Shown: in pieces, positions 18,069-26,296 of the stretch
Layout: each line of letters begins with the position of its first letter
Position numbering within the stretch: the first letter of the stretch is position 1
The notes under the pieces: generated by a model
Told to the model about the DNA's origin: nothing
The model's database searches: none
What the model saw: the letters and a program-made list of their open reading frames with translations, nothing else
Translations under genes and position numbers: made by a program
From: Ensifer sp. WSM1721
GTDB lineage: Bacteria > Pseudomonadota > Alphaproteobacteria > Rhizobiales > Rhizobiaceae
DNA length: 64,000 nucleotides
Assembly: GCF_000513895.2 (NCBI RefSeq)
Contig: NZ_CP165783.1
Span: forward strand, 372,001 to 436,000
Direction of reading: 5' to 3'

Positions 18069-19115
18069 ATGCGCATCGCCTTTCTTGTCAACTCCATTGA
18101 GGGCGAGACGTCGTATTATACGACGACGTCACTCGCGCTTGCGGCGCTCGGACGTGGTCATGAGGTCTGTTACGTCACACCCGGCGATTTCGTGCTCCGG
18201 CCAGACAATAGCCTGCTGATCCGCGCGACCACATTGAATGGTTCCAAGCCGAAAAAGCCTGAAACATTGCTTAATGCCCTCAAGCGCGAACAGGCGAAGG
18301 TCATGACGATCGACATACGGGAAATTCAGGTGCTCTTTCTTAGGAACGACCCGTCCGAGGATGCAGAAAGCCGTCCGTGGGCAGTTTATGCTGGAACCAA
18401 TTTTGGGAGGCTGGCCGCGGCCGCGGGCGTCATCGTGGTCAATGATCCCGAGGGCCTGGCGCTCGCACAGAACAAGCTTTATTTTCAGGGATTTCCCGAA
18501 ACCGTCCGCCCGACGACGCTGATCTCCAGGAGCATCGACGAGATCCGCGCCTTCATCGAGGATCACCCGGACGGCGTCATATTGAAACCGTTGCAGGGAT
18601 CAGGCGGCAGGAATGTCTTCAAGATCCGCTCCAAGGGCGAGGCGAATCTCAATCAAATTTTCGAGGCAGCGAGCGGCGCCGGCTATCTTATTGCCCAGAA
18701 TTATCTTCCGGAGGCCACCGCCGGTGACATCCGTCTGTTCCTGATGAACGGACGGCCGCTGGAGCGCAAGGGCGTCTATGCCGGCTTTCGGCGCGTTCCG
18801 GCAAAGGGCGATGTTCGTTCGAATCTGCATGCGAGCGGCACGGCTGAACCGGCGACCATCACACCGCAAGTTTTGGCCATCGCGGAAAAGCTGCGCCCCA
18901 AGCTGATAGAGGACGGCATGTTCCTGGTCGGGCTCGATATCGTCGGCAACACCGTGCTTGAAGTGAACGTTTTCACACCTGGCGGTTTCCCCGAGATCGC
19001 GTCGATCCACGGAGTGGACTTCAGCGAGGATGTGGTGATCGCTCTGGAAGACAAGCTCCGCATTCGGCAGCTCTATGTCGGCGCCGTGTCGAATCGCGCA
19101 CTCGCAACCCTTTGA
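18069..19115 (+). CDS. Glutathione synthetase-like ATP-grasp ligase
   Basis: A 348-residue protein of the GshB/RimK type. It has the pre-ATP-grasp domain (MRIAFLVNSIEG...), the ATP-binding lysine segment VILKPLQGSGGRNVFKI (about 159-175), and the metal-binding EVNVFTPGG motif near the C-terminus, as in GshB (EINVTSP). Such enzymes join a carboxylate to an amine through an acyl-phosphate. A true GshB would be about 315 residues and is usually encoded elsewhere; the context with an amidohydrolase, a peptidase and a glycosyltransferase suggests a dedicated amide-forming step. AGGAG precedes the ATG. It is the last gene of the operon. Confidence 0.88.
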   Translation: MRIAFLVNSIEGETSYYTTTSLALAALGRGHEVCYVTPGDFVLRPDNSLLIRATTLNGSKPKKPETLLNALKREQAKVMTIDIREIQVLFLRNDPSEDAESRPWAVYAGTNFGRLAAAAGVIVVNDPEGLALAQNKLYFQGFPETVRPTTLISRSIDEIRAFIEDHPDGVILKPLQGSGGRNVFKIRSKGEANLNQIFEAASGAGYLIAQNYLPEATAGDIRLFLMNGRPLERKGVYAGFRRVPAKGDVRSNLHASGTAEPATITPQVLAIAEKLRPKLIEDGMFLVGLDIVGNTVLEVNVFTPGGFPEIASIHGVDFSEDVVIALEDKLRIRQLYVGAVSNRALATL

Positions 19116-19530
19116 AGAACCCTGCTGGATGAAACTGCGCGTAGCGGTAGGGAATGCAGACTGTTGCCTCACGGTAAGGCCTTTAGGTCCACACCATAGG
19201 GAACTCCCGTTGAACTGACCGACGAGTTCACCGGCCTCCTCGGCGGAGAGCATGTCCATGACCATCCCGCCAATTACGGCCACCTTCCCGGTGCATCGAA
19301 CACGGCCTCAGGTACGCGGTCGATCCAGGCCGTTCTCGAGCATCTTCGCACCTCATCGCCGCCTCTCGGCCGCAAGGCGGGCGCTTGCCGATTTTGCGCC
19401 CGGTTTGCGCCCTGACCGGTGAAAAATGGCACAAAAGCATGCGAAGCCGATCGAAAAGTGAATCGAAGATCGCCGACGTTTCAGCAGTTACGGATACTCA
19501 AGCAAAGCCCTGAGAACTCGCTTTCAGATC
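19116..19530. other. Intergenic region between convergent operon and hydrolase gene
   Basis: The ATP-grasp gene and the hydrolase gene end towards each other here. Short open frames exist on both strands but none has a convincing ribosome site or recognisable domain. No clear terminator was identified. Confidence 0.4.
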
Positions 19531-20361
19531 TCATAGATCGATGACCTGATGGTCTCGGGCGGCGAAGGCGCCGGCGAAAAAGGTCTGCACCTCCTGTTCC
19601 ATCGCGGCGAGCGCTGCGTCGGTGCGCGAGGGGTCGTGGTGGAACATGGCGAGGCGCGGAATGCCTGCGGCCTTCGCCAGCTTCGATCCGTGGATGCCGG
19701 TCGAGTGTCCGTAGCCGCGATAGGCCGGCATCTCACTTTCCAGATAGGTGCAATCATAAACCATGAGATCTGCGCCCTCGATGAACGCGAGGAGTGCGGG
19801 ATCGAGAATGCCGGGCTCATGCTCCGTGTCATAGATGAGGGCGACGGCTCGCCCGCCCCAGTCGACACGGTAGCCGACGCAGCCGCCGGGGTGAACGAGA
19901 CTCATCGTGCGGATGGAAACGCCCTTGCGGGGCGAAAGGACGTCGCCGGGGCGGAAGTCGAGGCAGTCGAGGCTCGCCTCACAGATTGTCGGACCAACCG
20001 GAAACCATGGCGGACGCATGAACTCGGTGATCATTTCCTGAGTGGACATCGTCCCATTAAGGTGGCCGGACCAGAAACGGACCGCGTGGCTGCAGGAATA
20101 GATCGGCTTGAAATAGGGCAGCCCAATGATGTGGTCGTAATGGCTATGGGTGAAGAAGACGTCGAAGTTCGAGATGCCCTCGGACTTCAGGGCAAGTCCG
20201 GCTTCGCGCAATCCGGAACCGGCGTCGAAGAGCAGCACCTCACTGCCGCAGCGAACCTCGATGCATGGTGTATTGCCGCCATAGCGCAGGAATTGCTCGC
20301 CGGATACCGGCAAACTGCCCCTTACTCCCCAGAACCGCACTCGAAAGGTGTTTTCCTGCAT
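19531..20361 (-). CDS. Metallo-beta-lactamase-fold hydrolase
   Basis: A 276-residue MBL-fold protein. The N-terminal pattern RFWGVRGSLPVSGEQFLRYG and GGNTPCIEVR is typical of the cytoplasmic group related to phosphodiesterase and tRNase Z-like enzymes. The metal motif THSHYDHIIGLP (HxHxDH) is intact, and DTEHEPG, MVYDCTY and GHSTG supply later ligands. The ATG at 20361 starts right at the first strand; an in-frame TTG at 20412 is possible. Neighbouring genes encode nucleotidyl cyclase-like proteins, so cyclic-nucleotide or phosphodiester hydrolysis is a reasonable guess, not shown by the sequence. Confidence 0.85.
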   Translation of the reverse strand: MQENTFRVRFWGVRGSLPVSGEQFLRYGGNTPCIEVRCGSEVLLFDAGSGLREAGLALKSEGISNFDVFFTHSHYDHIIGLPYFKPIYSCSHAVRFWSGHLNGTMSTQEMITEFMRPPWFPVGPTICEASLDCLDFRPGDVLSPRKGVSIRTMSLVHPGGCVGYRVDWGGRAVALIYDTEHEPGILDPALLAFIEGADLMVYDCTYLESEMPAYRGYGHSTGIHGSKLAKAAGIPRLAMFHHDPSRTDAALAAMEQEVQTFFAGAFAARDHQVIDL

Positions 20362-20684
20362 TCCTGTTTCGGCTTCGTACTGCCCGCCTTGGCACCTTTG
20401 CCTTGCGCGCAAGGCCTAGACAAGCACAGATCATGATGGTCCTGCAAATGCAATTAGCATCCGGCCCCAGTGGATCGCCTGTTTCCTGGGGTACAACGTC
20501 CCTGATGAAAATTTGTTTTCACGTTTGATGCTCTTATCCGCGGGCCATAGCGTGACGCAAAAGCGGGACGCGCTTTTTCGCTCGAACTCCTCTAAATCAT
20601 GAACGGATCGATTCTCGTAAGTTAGTGGAGAATGCGGGGCGGAAAACCGTGCACACGTTTCCTCGTCCCGCGCTATGCTCGGCA

Positions 20685-20791
20685 CCTACAGCGCCGTGCG
20701 TCTTTTCAGACGCACAAAGGACGCTGTAGCACTTTGAATGGTTGCATGTTTTTGTCCTTAAATCGGGTACGATTTAAGGAAACATGCAGTA
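20685..20791. repeat. RIME1-like intergenic palindromic element
   Basis: Two palindromes lie in tandem. The first pairs CTACAGCG (20686-20693) with CGCTGTAG (20722-20729), with an inner GTGCGTCT/AGACGCAC stem. The second pairs TGCATGTT (20743-20750) with AACATGCA (20781-20788), with an inner CCTTAAATCG/CGATTTAAGG stem. This two-palindrome layout of about 107 bases matches what is known of rhizobial RIME1 elements. It lies in the 455-base gap upstream of the DUF3095 gene. Confidence 0.8.
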
Positions 20792-20816
20792 GTCACGGCA
20801 AAGGGGCGAAGCACCC

Positions 20817-22016
20817 ATGGCGCAGCCAGCGGACATAGAGTTCTACGAGAGGCTTCCTCTTTTCGAGGCGTTCGAAGGCGTGGCTGACGAGGCCAATTAC
20901 AGGCCGTTGCCCGACGGCTGGTCGCTTGCCGTCGCCGACATCGTCAATTCGACGGGAGCGATCGCGGAGGGGCGATACAAGAGCGTCAACATGGCCGGTG
21001 CGAGCGTCATCTCGGCGCTCATGAACGGGCTCGACGAGCGAAACCTGCCTTTCGTCTTCGGCGGAGACGGGGCGCTCGCTGCGGTGCCGGCGGCGCTGGC
21101 CGCAAAGGCGAGGGACGTGCTGGCCGCCGCCAAGACCTGGGTGGCCGAAGAGCTCGGCCTCGAGCTGCGTGCGGCACTCGTTCCGGTTGCCGACGTTCGC
21201 GCGCATGGGCTCGACATGCGCGTCGCACGTTTCAAGGCGAGCGAGGAAGTGTCCTATGCGATGTTCTCCGGCGGTGGTGCGAGCTGGGCGGAAGCGGAAA
21301 TGAAGGCGGGGCGCTATCAGATCGAGGCCGCTCCTCCCGGGACGAGGCCTGATCTTACTGGGCTCTCCTGCCGCTGGAACCCGATCGTGGCGCGTCACGG
21401 AACGATCGTGTCGATCATCGCGGTGCCGGGCGAGCGCGGCAACGGTCCCGAATTCCAGAAGCTGATCGGCGACATCGTGGCGCTGGCCGAAGGCGAGGAA
21501 CGGGGCGGCCATCCGGTTCCGGAGGAGGGGCCCGAACCGCGCCTTTCGATCCAGGGCGTAACCATCGAATCGCGCGCCGTCGCGCCGAGGGGCCGGCGCA
21601 TTCTGGCGTGGCCGTTTATCGCCGTGCAGAGCTTTTTGTTGTTTCTCTGCTTCAGGCTCGGGATCAATTTCGGGCCCTTCGATGTCAAGCGATACGCGCA
21701 TGACCTCGCCAATAACTCCGATTTCCGCAAGTTCGACGACGGGCTGAAGATGACCATCGACGTCAGCATCGATCGGTTGCGCCTGATCGAAGAGCGGCTG
21801 AAGCAGGGGGTGGCGGCGGGTATATCTCGCTATGGGCTGCACCGGCAGGATTCGGCGCTGATGACCTGCATCGTTCCCTCACCGATGAGCCGCGACCACA
21901 TGCATTTCATCGACGGTGCGGCCGGAGGTTACGCGATGGCGGCAAGAAACCTCAAGGCGGCCCTCTCCGGCGCAGGCCGCGAACGTGCGGACACTCGCCC
22001 GGCGATCACGCCTTGA
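20817..22016 (+). CDS. DUF3095 family protein, divergent nucleotidyl-cyclase-like
   Basis: A 399-residue protein that I assign to the DUF3095 family. The N-terminal region resembles a class III cyclase: D41 in VADIVNST and D84 in FGGDGALAAV are 43 residues apart, the spacing of the two metal-binding aspartates in those enzymes (44 in both other cyclases of this window). A hydrophobic segment (IAVQSFLLFLCFRLGI, about 274) follows in the second half. The C-terminal part (about 290-390) has no motif I recognise. The 3' end overlaps the convergent UDP-sugar dehydrogenase gene by 11 bases. Catalytic activity is inferred only. Confidence 0.78.
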   Translation: MAQPADIEFYERLPLFEAFEGVADEANYRPLPDGWSLAVADIVNSTGAIAEGRYKSVNMAGASVISALMNGLDERNLPFVFGGDGALAAVPAALAAKARDVLAAAKTWVAEELGLELRAALVPVADVRAHGLDMRVARFKASEEVSYAMFSGGGASWAEAEMKAGRYQIEAAPPGTRPDLTGLSCRWNPIVARHGTIVSIIAVPGERGNGPEFQKLIGDIVALAEGEERGGHPVPEEGPEPRLSIQGVTIESRAVAPRGRRILAWPFIAVQSFLLFLCFRLGINFGPFDVKRYAHDLANNSDFRKFDDGLKMTIDVSIDRLRLIEERLKQGVAAGISRYGLHRQDSALMTCIVPSPMSRDHMHFIDGAAGGYAMAARNLKAALSGAGRERADTRPAITP

Positions 22017-23343
22017 CGATGTGTTCGGCCGTCAGCCCGATACGCGCAAAGACGTTGCGCGTATCGACGATCAGCGGCGCCCAGTCCAACAGCAAGGCAT
22101 AGTCGACGGCGTCATGATCGGTTGCGACAAGCACCGCGTCGAAGCGGCGGATCGTTTCCTCGTCGAAATCGATCGACCGACGGCCCTTGAGCCCCATATG
22201 TTCCCGGGTCGAGGGTATTTCCTCCACATGCGGATCGTAGAAGTCGGCTTTGCCGCCGCGCTCCTCGATGAGTTCTATCAATCTCAGCGAGGGGCTCTCG
22301 CGGATGTCGGGCACGTTCTTCTTATAGGCGAGCCCGATGACCAGAACATGCGAGCGGCTGAGAGCTTTTCCTTGCCGCCGGTCGAGCGCTTCGGCGAGCC
22401 GCGTGACCACGTGGCGCGGCATCGCCGAATTGATTTCGCCGGCAAGTTCGATGAACCGCGTCGGCAGTTCGTATTCTCGCGATTTCCAGGTGAGATAGAA
22501 GGGGTCGATGGGAATGCAATGTCCGCCGAGCCCAGGCCCAGGATAGAAGGGCATATAGCCGAAGGGCTTCGTCTTTGCGGCCTCGATCACTTCCCAGATG
22601 TCGATGCCCATCGCCTCGTAGACGACCTTGAGTTCGTTGACGAGTGCGATGTTGACGGCACGGAAGATGTTCTCGGTGAGCTTCACCGCCTCGGCGGTGG
22701 CGTTCGAGGAAACCGGGACGACGGTCTTGACGACGGCGGCGTAGAACCGCTCCATCAAGGCGGCCGCAAGCGGGCCATCGCCGGCCACCACCTTCGGGAT
22801 GCTCACCGTCTCGAAGGCGCGGTTGCCCGGGTCTTCGCGCTCCGGCGAGAAGCCGATGAAGAAGTCGGTTCCCGACTTGAGGCCCGTCTCCTCCAGGATC
22901 GAACGCACGATACCATCGGTCGTGCCGGGATAGGTGGTCGATTCCAGCACGACAAGCTGGCCTCGGCGCAGGCAGGCGGCGATCGAGCGCGACGTGTTTT
23001 CGACAAAGGAAAGGTCCGGATCGCGATGCTTGGTGAGCGGCGTGGGCACGCAGATGACGATCACGTCGCAAAGCGCGAGTTCGGAGAAATCGGTTGTCGA
23101 GCGGAGGCGTCCGCCGGCGACCTCGCGCTCGAGCGCCTCGTCCGAGACCGCCTCGACATAGGAGCGGCGGGCGTCGAGCGCGACGATCTTCGCAGGATCG
23201 ATGTCGAAGCCCGTTACCGGGAAGCCCGAGCGCGCGACCGCAATGGCAAGCGGCAAGCCCACATAACCCAGTCCGATGACGCCGACGCGCGCGGTGCGGG
23301 CGGAGATCGATTCGACGAGCCTGTCGTAAAGAGGGGAGGTCAA
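22006..23343 (-). CDS. Nucleotide-sugar dehydrogenase (UDP-N-acetylglucosamine/mannosamine 6-dehydrogenase type)
   Basis: A 445-residue UDP-glucose/GDP-mannose dehydrogenase family enzyme. The NAD-binding motif VIGLGYVGLPLA is near residue 22, the VLESTTYPGTT motif near 130, and the catalytic cysteine is in GLGGHCIPIDPFY (about 270). The sequence style (SFVENTSRSIA, PFYPGPGLGGHC) is of the WbpA/TviB group acting on UDP-N-acetylhexosamines rather than UDP-glucose. It oxidises C6 to give a uronic acid for a surface glycan. The start appears to be TTG at 23343 with GGAAG upstream; no ATG lies near the N-terminus. Confidence 0.92.
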   Translation of the reverse strand: MTSPLYDRLVESISARTARVGVIGLGYVGLPLAIAVARSGFPVTGFDIDPAKIVALDARRSYVEAVSDEALEREVAGGRLRSTTDFSELALCDVIVICVPTPLTKHRDPDLSFVENTSRSIAACLRRGQLVVLESTTYPGTTDGIVRSILEETGLKSGTDFFIGFSPEREDPGNRAFETVSIPKVVAGDGPLAAALMERFYAAVVKTVVPVSSNATAEAVKLTENIFRAVNIALVNELKVVYEAMGIDIWEVIEAAKTKPFGYMPFYPGPGLGGHCIPIDPFYLTWKSREYELPTRFIELAGEINSAMPRHVVTRLAEALDRRQGKALSRSHVLVIGLAYKKNVPDIRESPSLRLIELIEERGGKADFYDPHVEEIPSTREHMGLKGRRSIDFDEETIRRFDAVLVATDHDAVDYALLLDWAPLIVDTRNVFARIGLTAEHIVKA

Positions 23344-23749
23344 TGGTTGCTTCCAATTCTCGTGGAGGGCCGGTTCCGGCGATGCCGACGCCGATTATCC
23401 CGTTTTTGTTGGCGAGAAAGGAGAGCCAAGTCAAGCCGCGCCCTCTTCAACGAAAATTGCTGTCACGGCCCTGGCAATTTGAGGGTGCAACGCGCCAGGG
23501 GGTTGCGTGTACGATCCGGCGGAAATCAAAATTCGCTCGCCTCTCTGGAAAAAGCGCCTGGCGGTGAATATCTGCATGAACATAGCGCGGCGATCCGTTC
23601 GCTGGGCTAACGGCCGCGGGAGGCGGCAGGAACCTTCTTTACCGACGGGTGCCATAGTCGAGCGCTGCCGCGGATCGGGCGATCTTGATCGCCGGTTCCG
23701 CGGGACGGTGCGTTGGCGGCAACCGTCACCGCGACAATGAGGACATGGC
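23344..23749. other. Divergent intergenic region upstream of cyclase and dehydrogenase genes
   Basis: This 406-base gap separates the minus-strand dehydrogenase from the plus-strand cyclase and must carry both promoters. Open frames crossing it are extensions or antisense of neighbours. I could not single out a promoter pair. Confidence 0.4.
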
Positions 23750-25099
23750 ATGGGCCCGATCAACGAGAACGTTTCTGAAATCCTCCTGGATAAGGTCGCG
23801 GACTGGCTCATGCGGACCTCGCTCAGCGACGAATCGTTGGAGACGATCGTGCGCGGCTTCTGCGAGCGGCTGGCCGCAGCCGGTCTGCCGCTCATGCGCG
23901 TTCATCTGTCCTTCTCCATGCTCCATCCGCTTTACGATGCGCTCGGCTTTACCTGGTGGCGCGGCAAGGGCGTCGAGGTGAGCGGACTGCGTCACGAGGA
24001 ACTGGCGCTCAACCCCGAACGGTTCCTGCGCAGCCCCTATTACTATCTGCTCAGCAACAATCTCGACCATGTGAGACGGCGGATCGATCCGGCCGAGCCG
24101 TCGGAATTTCCGATCATCGACGAACTGAAGGAGCAGGGCGCGACCGACTACATCGCCTTCATGCAGCCGCTCGGGGCCGAATCCGAACACGGCATGGTCG
24201 GCTCCTGGACGACGGACCGCCACGGCGGCTTCAGTGACGATGTGATCGCCGCTCTGCTGAGGCTTCAGAACCACTTGGCGATAGCCGCGAAGGTTGCCGT
24301 GCTCGGCAAGCTCGCCGACAACATGTTGACGACCTATCTTGGCGCCAATGCGGGGCGGCGCGTGATGAGCGGCCAAGTTCGGCGCGGTGACGGCGAAACG
24401 GTCCGCGCGGTTCTCGTCATGGCGGACATGCGCCAGTCCACCGTGCTTGCCGAAAAGGAAGGGCGCCAGGCCTATATCGAATCCTTGAACGGCTTCTTCG
24501 ATGCGATTGCCACGCCGTTCAACCGGAACGGCGGCCAGATCCTGAGCTTCGTCGGAGACGGCTTCATCGCCGTCTATCCCTGCGGCCGCCACAAGGAGCC
24601 CTCGGAGATGGCGAGCCGCGAGGCCTTCGCTGCCGTGAGTGCTGCGACCGCGCGCATGGCCGCGCTCAATGCCGAACGCAGGCAGCAGGGCCGCGACGCG
24701 ATCGGCTACGGTATCGGGCTCCATGTCGGCAATGTCATGTTCGGCAATGTCGGGCTTCGCGACCGGCTGACCTTCTCGGTCTTCGGCTCGGCGGTAAACG
24801 AGGTGCAACGGCTGCAGAACTTGACGAAGAAATATGCGCATAGCGTCGTCGCGAGCGAAGCCTTCGTCAATTACTGCGGCGGCGACTGGCAGACGCTCGG
24901 ACAGGAGAAACTACGCGGTATCCGCCAGAAATTCACCGTTCTTTACCCTCGGGACACCGCTCTTGCGGCAATAGAGCAGGAGCGGGCCTACGACGCGACG
25001 GAGGATGGACTTTCCGAGGCGGAGCATGTCATGTTGCTCTACCGTAACAAGAAGCGGCCGCCTGCGCCGCGCGGCTTGATTGACAAGATGCTTCAATGA
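23750..25099 (+). CDS. Class III adenylate/guanylate cyclase with N-terminal sensory region
   Basis: A 449-residue protein. The N-terminal about 215 residues have no family I can name with certainty; the C-terminal domain is a class III cyclase with the metal aspartates in MADMRQST and FVGDGF, 44 residues apart, and the transition-state Asn and Arg in FGSAVNEVQRL. The position that normally holds the purine-contacting lysine (four residues before the second Asp) is serine, so base specificity cannot be called adenine. GAGGA precedes the ATG. It is followed seven bases later by the polysaccharide-lyase gene, suggesting co-expression. Confidence 0.88.
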   Translation: MGPINENVSEILLDKVADWLMRTSLSDESLETIVRGFCERLAAAGLPLMRVHLSFSMLHPLYDALGFTWWRGKGVEVSGLRHEELALNPERFLRSPYYYLLSNNLDHVRRRIDPAEPSEFPIIDELKEQGATDYIAFMQPLGAESEHGMVGSWTTDRHGGFSDDVIAALLRLQNHLAIAAKVAVLGKLADNMLTTYLGANAGRRVMSGQVRRGDGETVRAVLVMADMRQSTVLAEKEGRQAYIESLNGFFDAIATPFNRNGGQILSFVGDGFIAVYPCGRHKEPSEMASREAFAAVSAATARMAALNAERRQQGRDAIGYGIGLHVGNVMFGNVGLRDRLTFSVFGSAVNEVQRLQNLTKKYAHSVVASEAFVNYCGGDWQTLGQEKLRGIRQKFTVLYPRDTALAAIEQERAYDATEDGLSEAEHVMLLYRNKKRPPAPRGLIDKMLQ

Positions 25100-25106
25100 G
25101 GGGTCG

Positions 25107-26072
25107 ATGCTTCGTATAGTTCTGCTCGCGGCAGTGCTTGCCGCGCCAGGTGTTGCTTGTGCCGAATCCCTGGAACTTCCGCCCCATGAGCGGAAACTGG
25201 TCGACGGCTTCGAGGGCAAGGATTTCGCGCCCGAGGGCGGGCTTTATTACCGCGAGAATTCCGAGCAGAGCGCGGGAACCTACGAGTTCCAAAGCGACGT
25301 CAAGCGCACGGGCAATGGCGGACTGAAGCTTAGTATCGTCCCTAAATGTCCCGCGACCGAAGGCGGCTGCAGCGAGCGGGCGGAAATCTGGGAGAAGACC
25401 GAGCTGCGCGTGCCTTATGACCAGGGCGTTTGGTACGGCTTCTCAGTCAAATTCGCCGACCCGATTCCGAGCGGCGATCACCGCTATCTCATTGCACAGT
25501 GGAAGCGCGAAATCGATCATGGGGCCGATGGCGATTTCAGCCCTTTTCTGGCATTGCGCATGAATTTCGGCAAGCTTTTCGCCACCGTGGAGACCAACTA
25601 TCTGCCGCCCGTTTCGACCGGGCCGGCAAACGTTCCGGCGCGCTGCGGCGCCGGCGAAGTGCCCGTCTGGCTCCGGCCCGATCTCAACCAGATGCGGATG
25701 CTCGTGGCAACAGACGGCAACTGGAAGGCCGAGGACGGCCGGCTGTTCAACTCGTGTACGAACGGGGTGACCGTCACCAATCACGGCAATCCCTTGCCCG
25801 ATCCGAAATCCGGCTGGATTGATTTCGTCGTCTTCACCAAGCCCGGCCCTGGCGGTTCGGGCCGCATCGAGCTCTTTGCCAATGGCCAGCCGATCATCAC
25901 CGTCAAAGGGCACATAGGCCATGCGGACAAGGGGCTTGGCGAAAACCAGTATTTCAAATTCGGTCCCTATCGTGCGGCCGATATTACCGACTGGACGCTC
26001 TATTACGACGAGTTCCGTCGCTCGCCGCGCTGTGAGGACGTTCTGACGAACGGCGCTTGCCCCTTCTCGTAA
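25107..26072 (+). CDS. Secreted heparin lyase I-like polysaccharide lyase
   Basis: A 321-residue protein with a clear signal peptide (MLRIVLLAAVLAAPGVACA). The mature part has a beta-jelly-roll lyase pattern: RAEIWEKTELRVPYDQGVWY near residue 95, QWKREIDHGADGDFSPFLALR near 135, and a C-terminal YYDEFRR segment, as in the Pfam Polysacc_lyase (heparin lyase I) group. Such enzymes cleave uronic-acid-containing chains by beta-elimination. The ATG at 25107 follows GAGGGG and starts the signal peptide. The neighbouring UDP-sugar 6-dehydrogenase makes uronic acids, so a self-made acidic polysaccharide may be its substrate. Confidence 0.78.
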   Translation: MLRIVLLAAVLAAPGVACAESLELPPHERKLVDGFEGKDFAPEGGLYYRENSEQSAGTYEFQSDVKRTGNGGLKLSIVPKCPATEGGCSERAEIWEKTELRVPYDQGVWYGFSVKFADPIPSGDHRYLIAQWKREIDHGADGDFSPFLALRMNFGKLFATVETNYLPPVSTGPANVPARCGAGEVPVWLRPDLNQMRMLVATDGNWKAEDGRLFNSCTNGVTVTNHGNPLPDPKSGWIDFVVFTKPGPGGSGRIELFANGQPIITVKGHIGHADKGLGENQYFKFGPYRAADITDWTLYYDEFRRSPRCEDVLTNGACPFS

Positions 26073-26160
26073 GGCGGCACCGACGCTCCCCGTCGTCTTC
26101 CCACGCTCTCCGGCGGTACGCTGGACAGCCCGTTGAAGCTACGCTAGTGTTTTTGTGGTG

Positions 26161-26245
26161 GCGGACGCTACAGCGGGTCATGCGTTCATTGGAATGTGCG
26201 AGTGTCGCTGTACGCTTGAAATTACTGCATGATTTTGCCCATGGC
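26161..26245. repeat. Degenerate RIME1-like element
   Basis: TACAGCG (26169-26175) pairs with CGCTGTA (26206-26212) and is followed by a TTGAAATTACTGCATG stretch that matches the order seen in the intact copy at 20685-20791. The second palindrome has decayed. It sits in the gap before the peptide transporter operon. Confidence 0.5.
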
Positions 26246-26296
26246 GGCTCCGGATTGGGAATTGTGCAGGAGGGGTAATGAGGGAAGCGTGTTGCG

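Noticed and set aside
21916..23610. Plus-strand open frame of 564 codons
   Set aside because: It is antisense to the UDP-sugar dehydrogenase, which has intact NAD and catalytic cysteine motifs.
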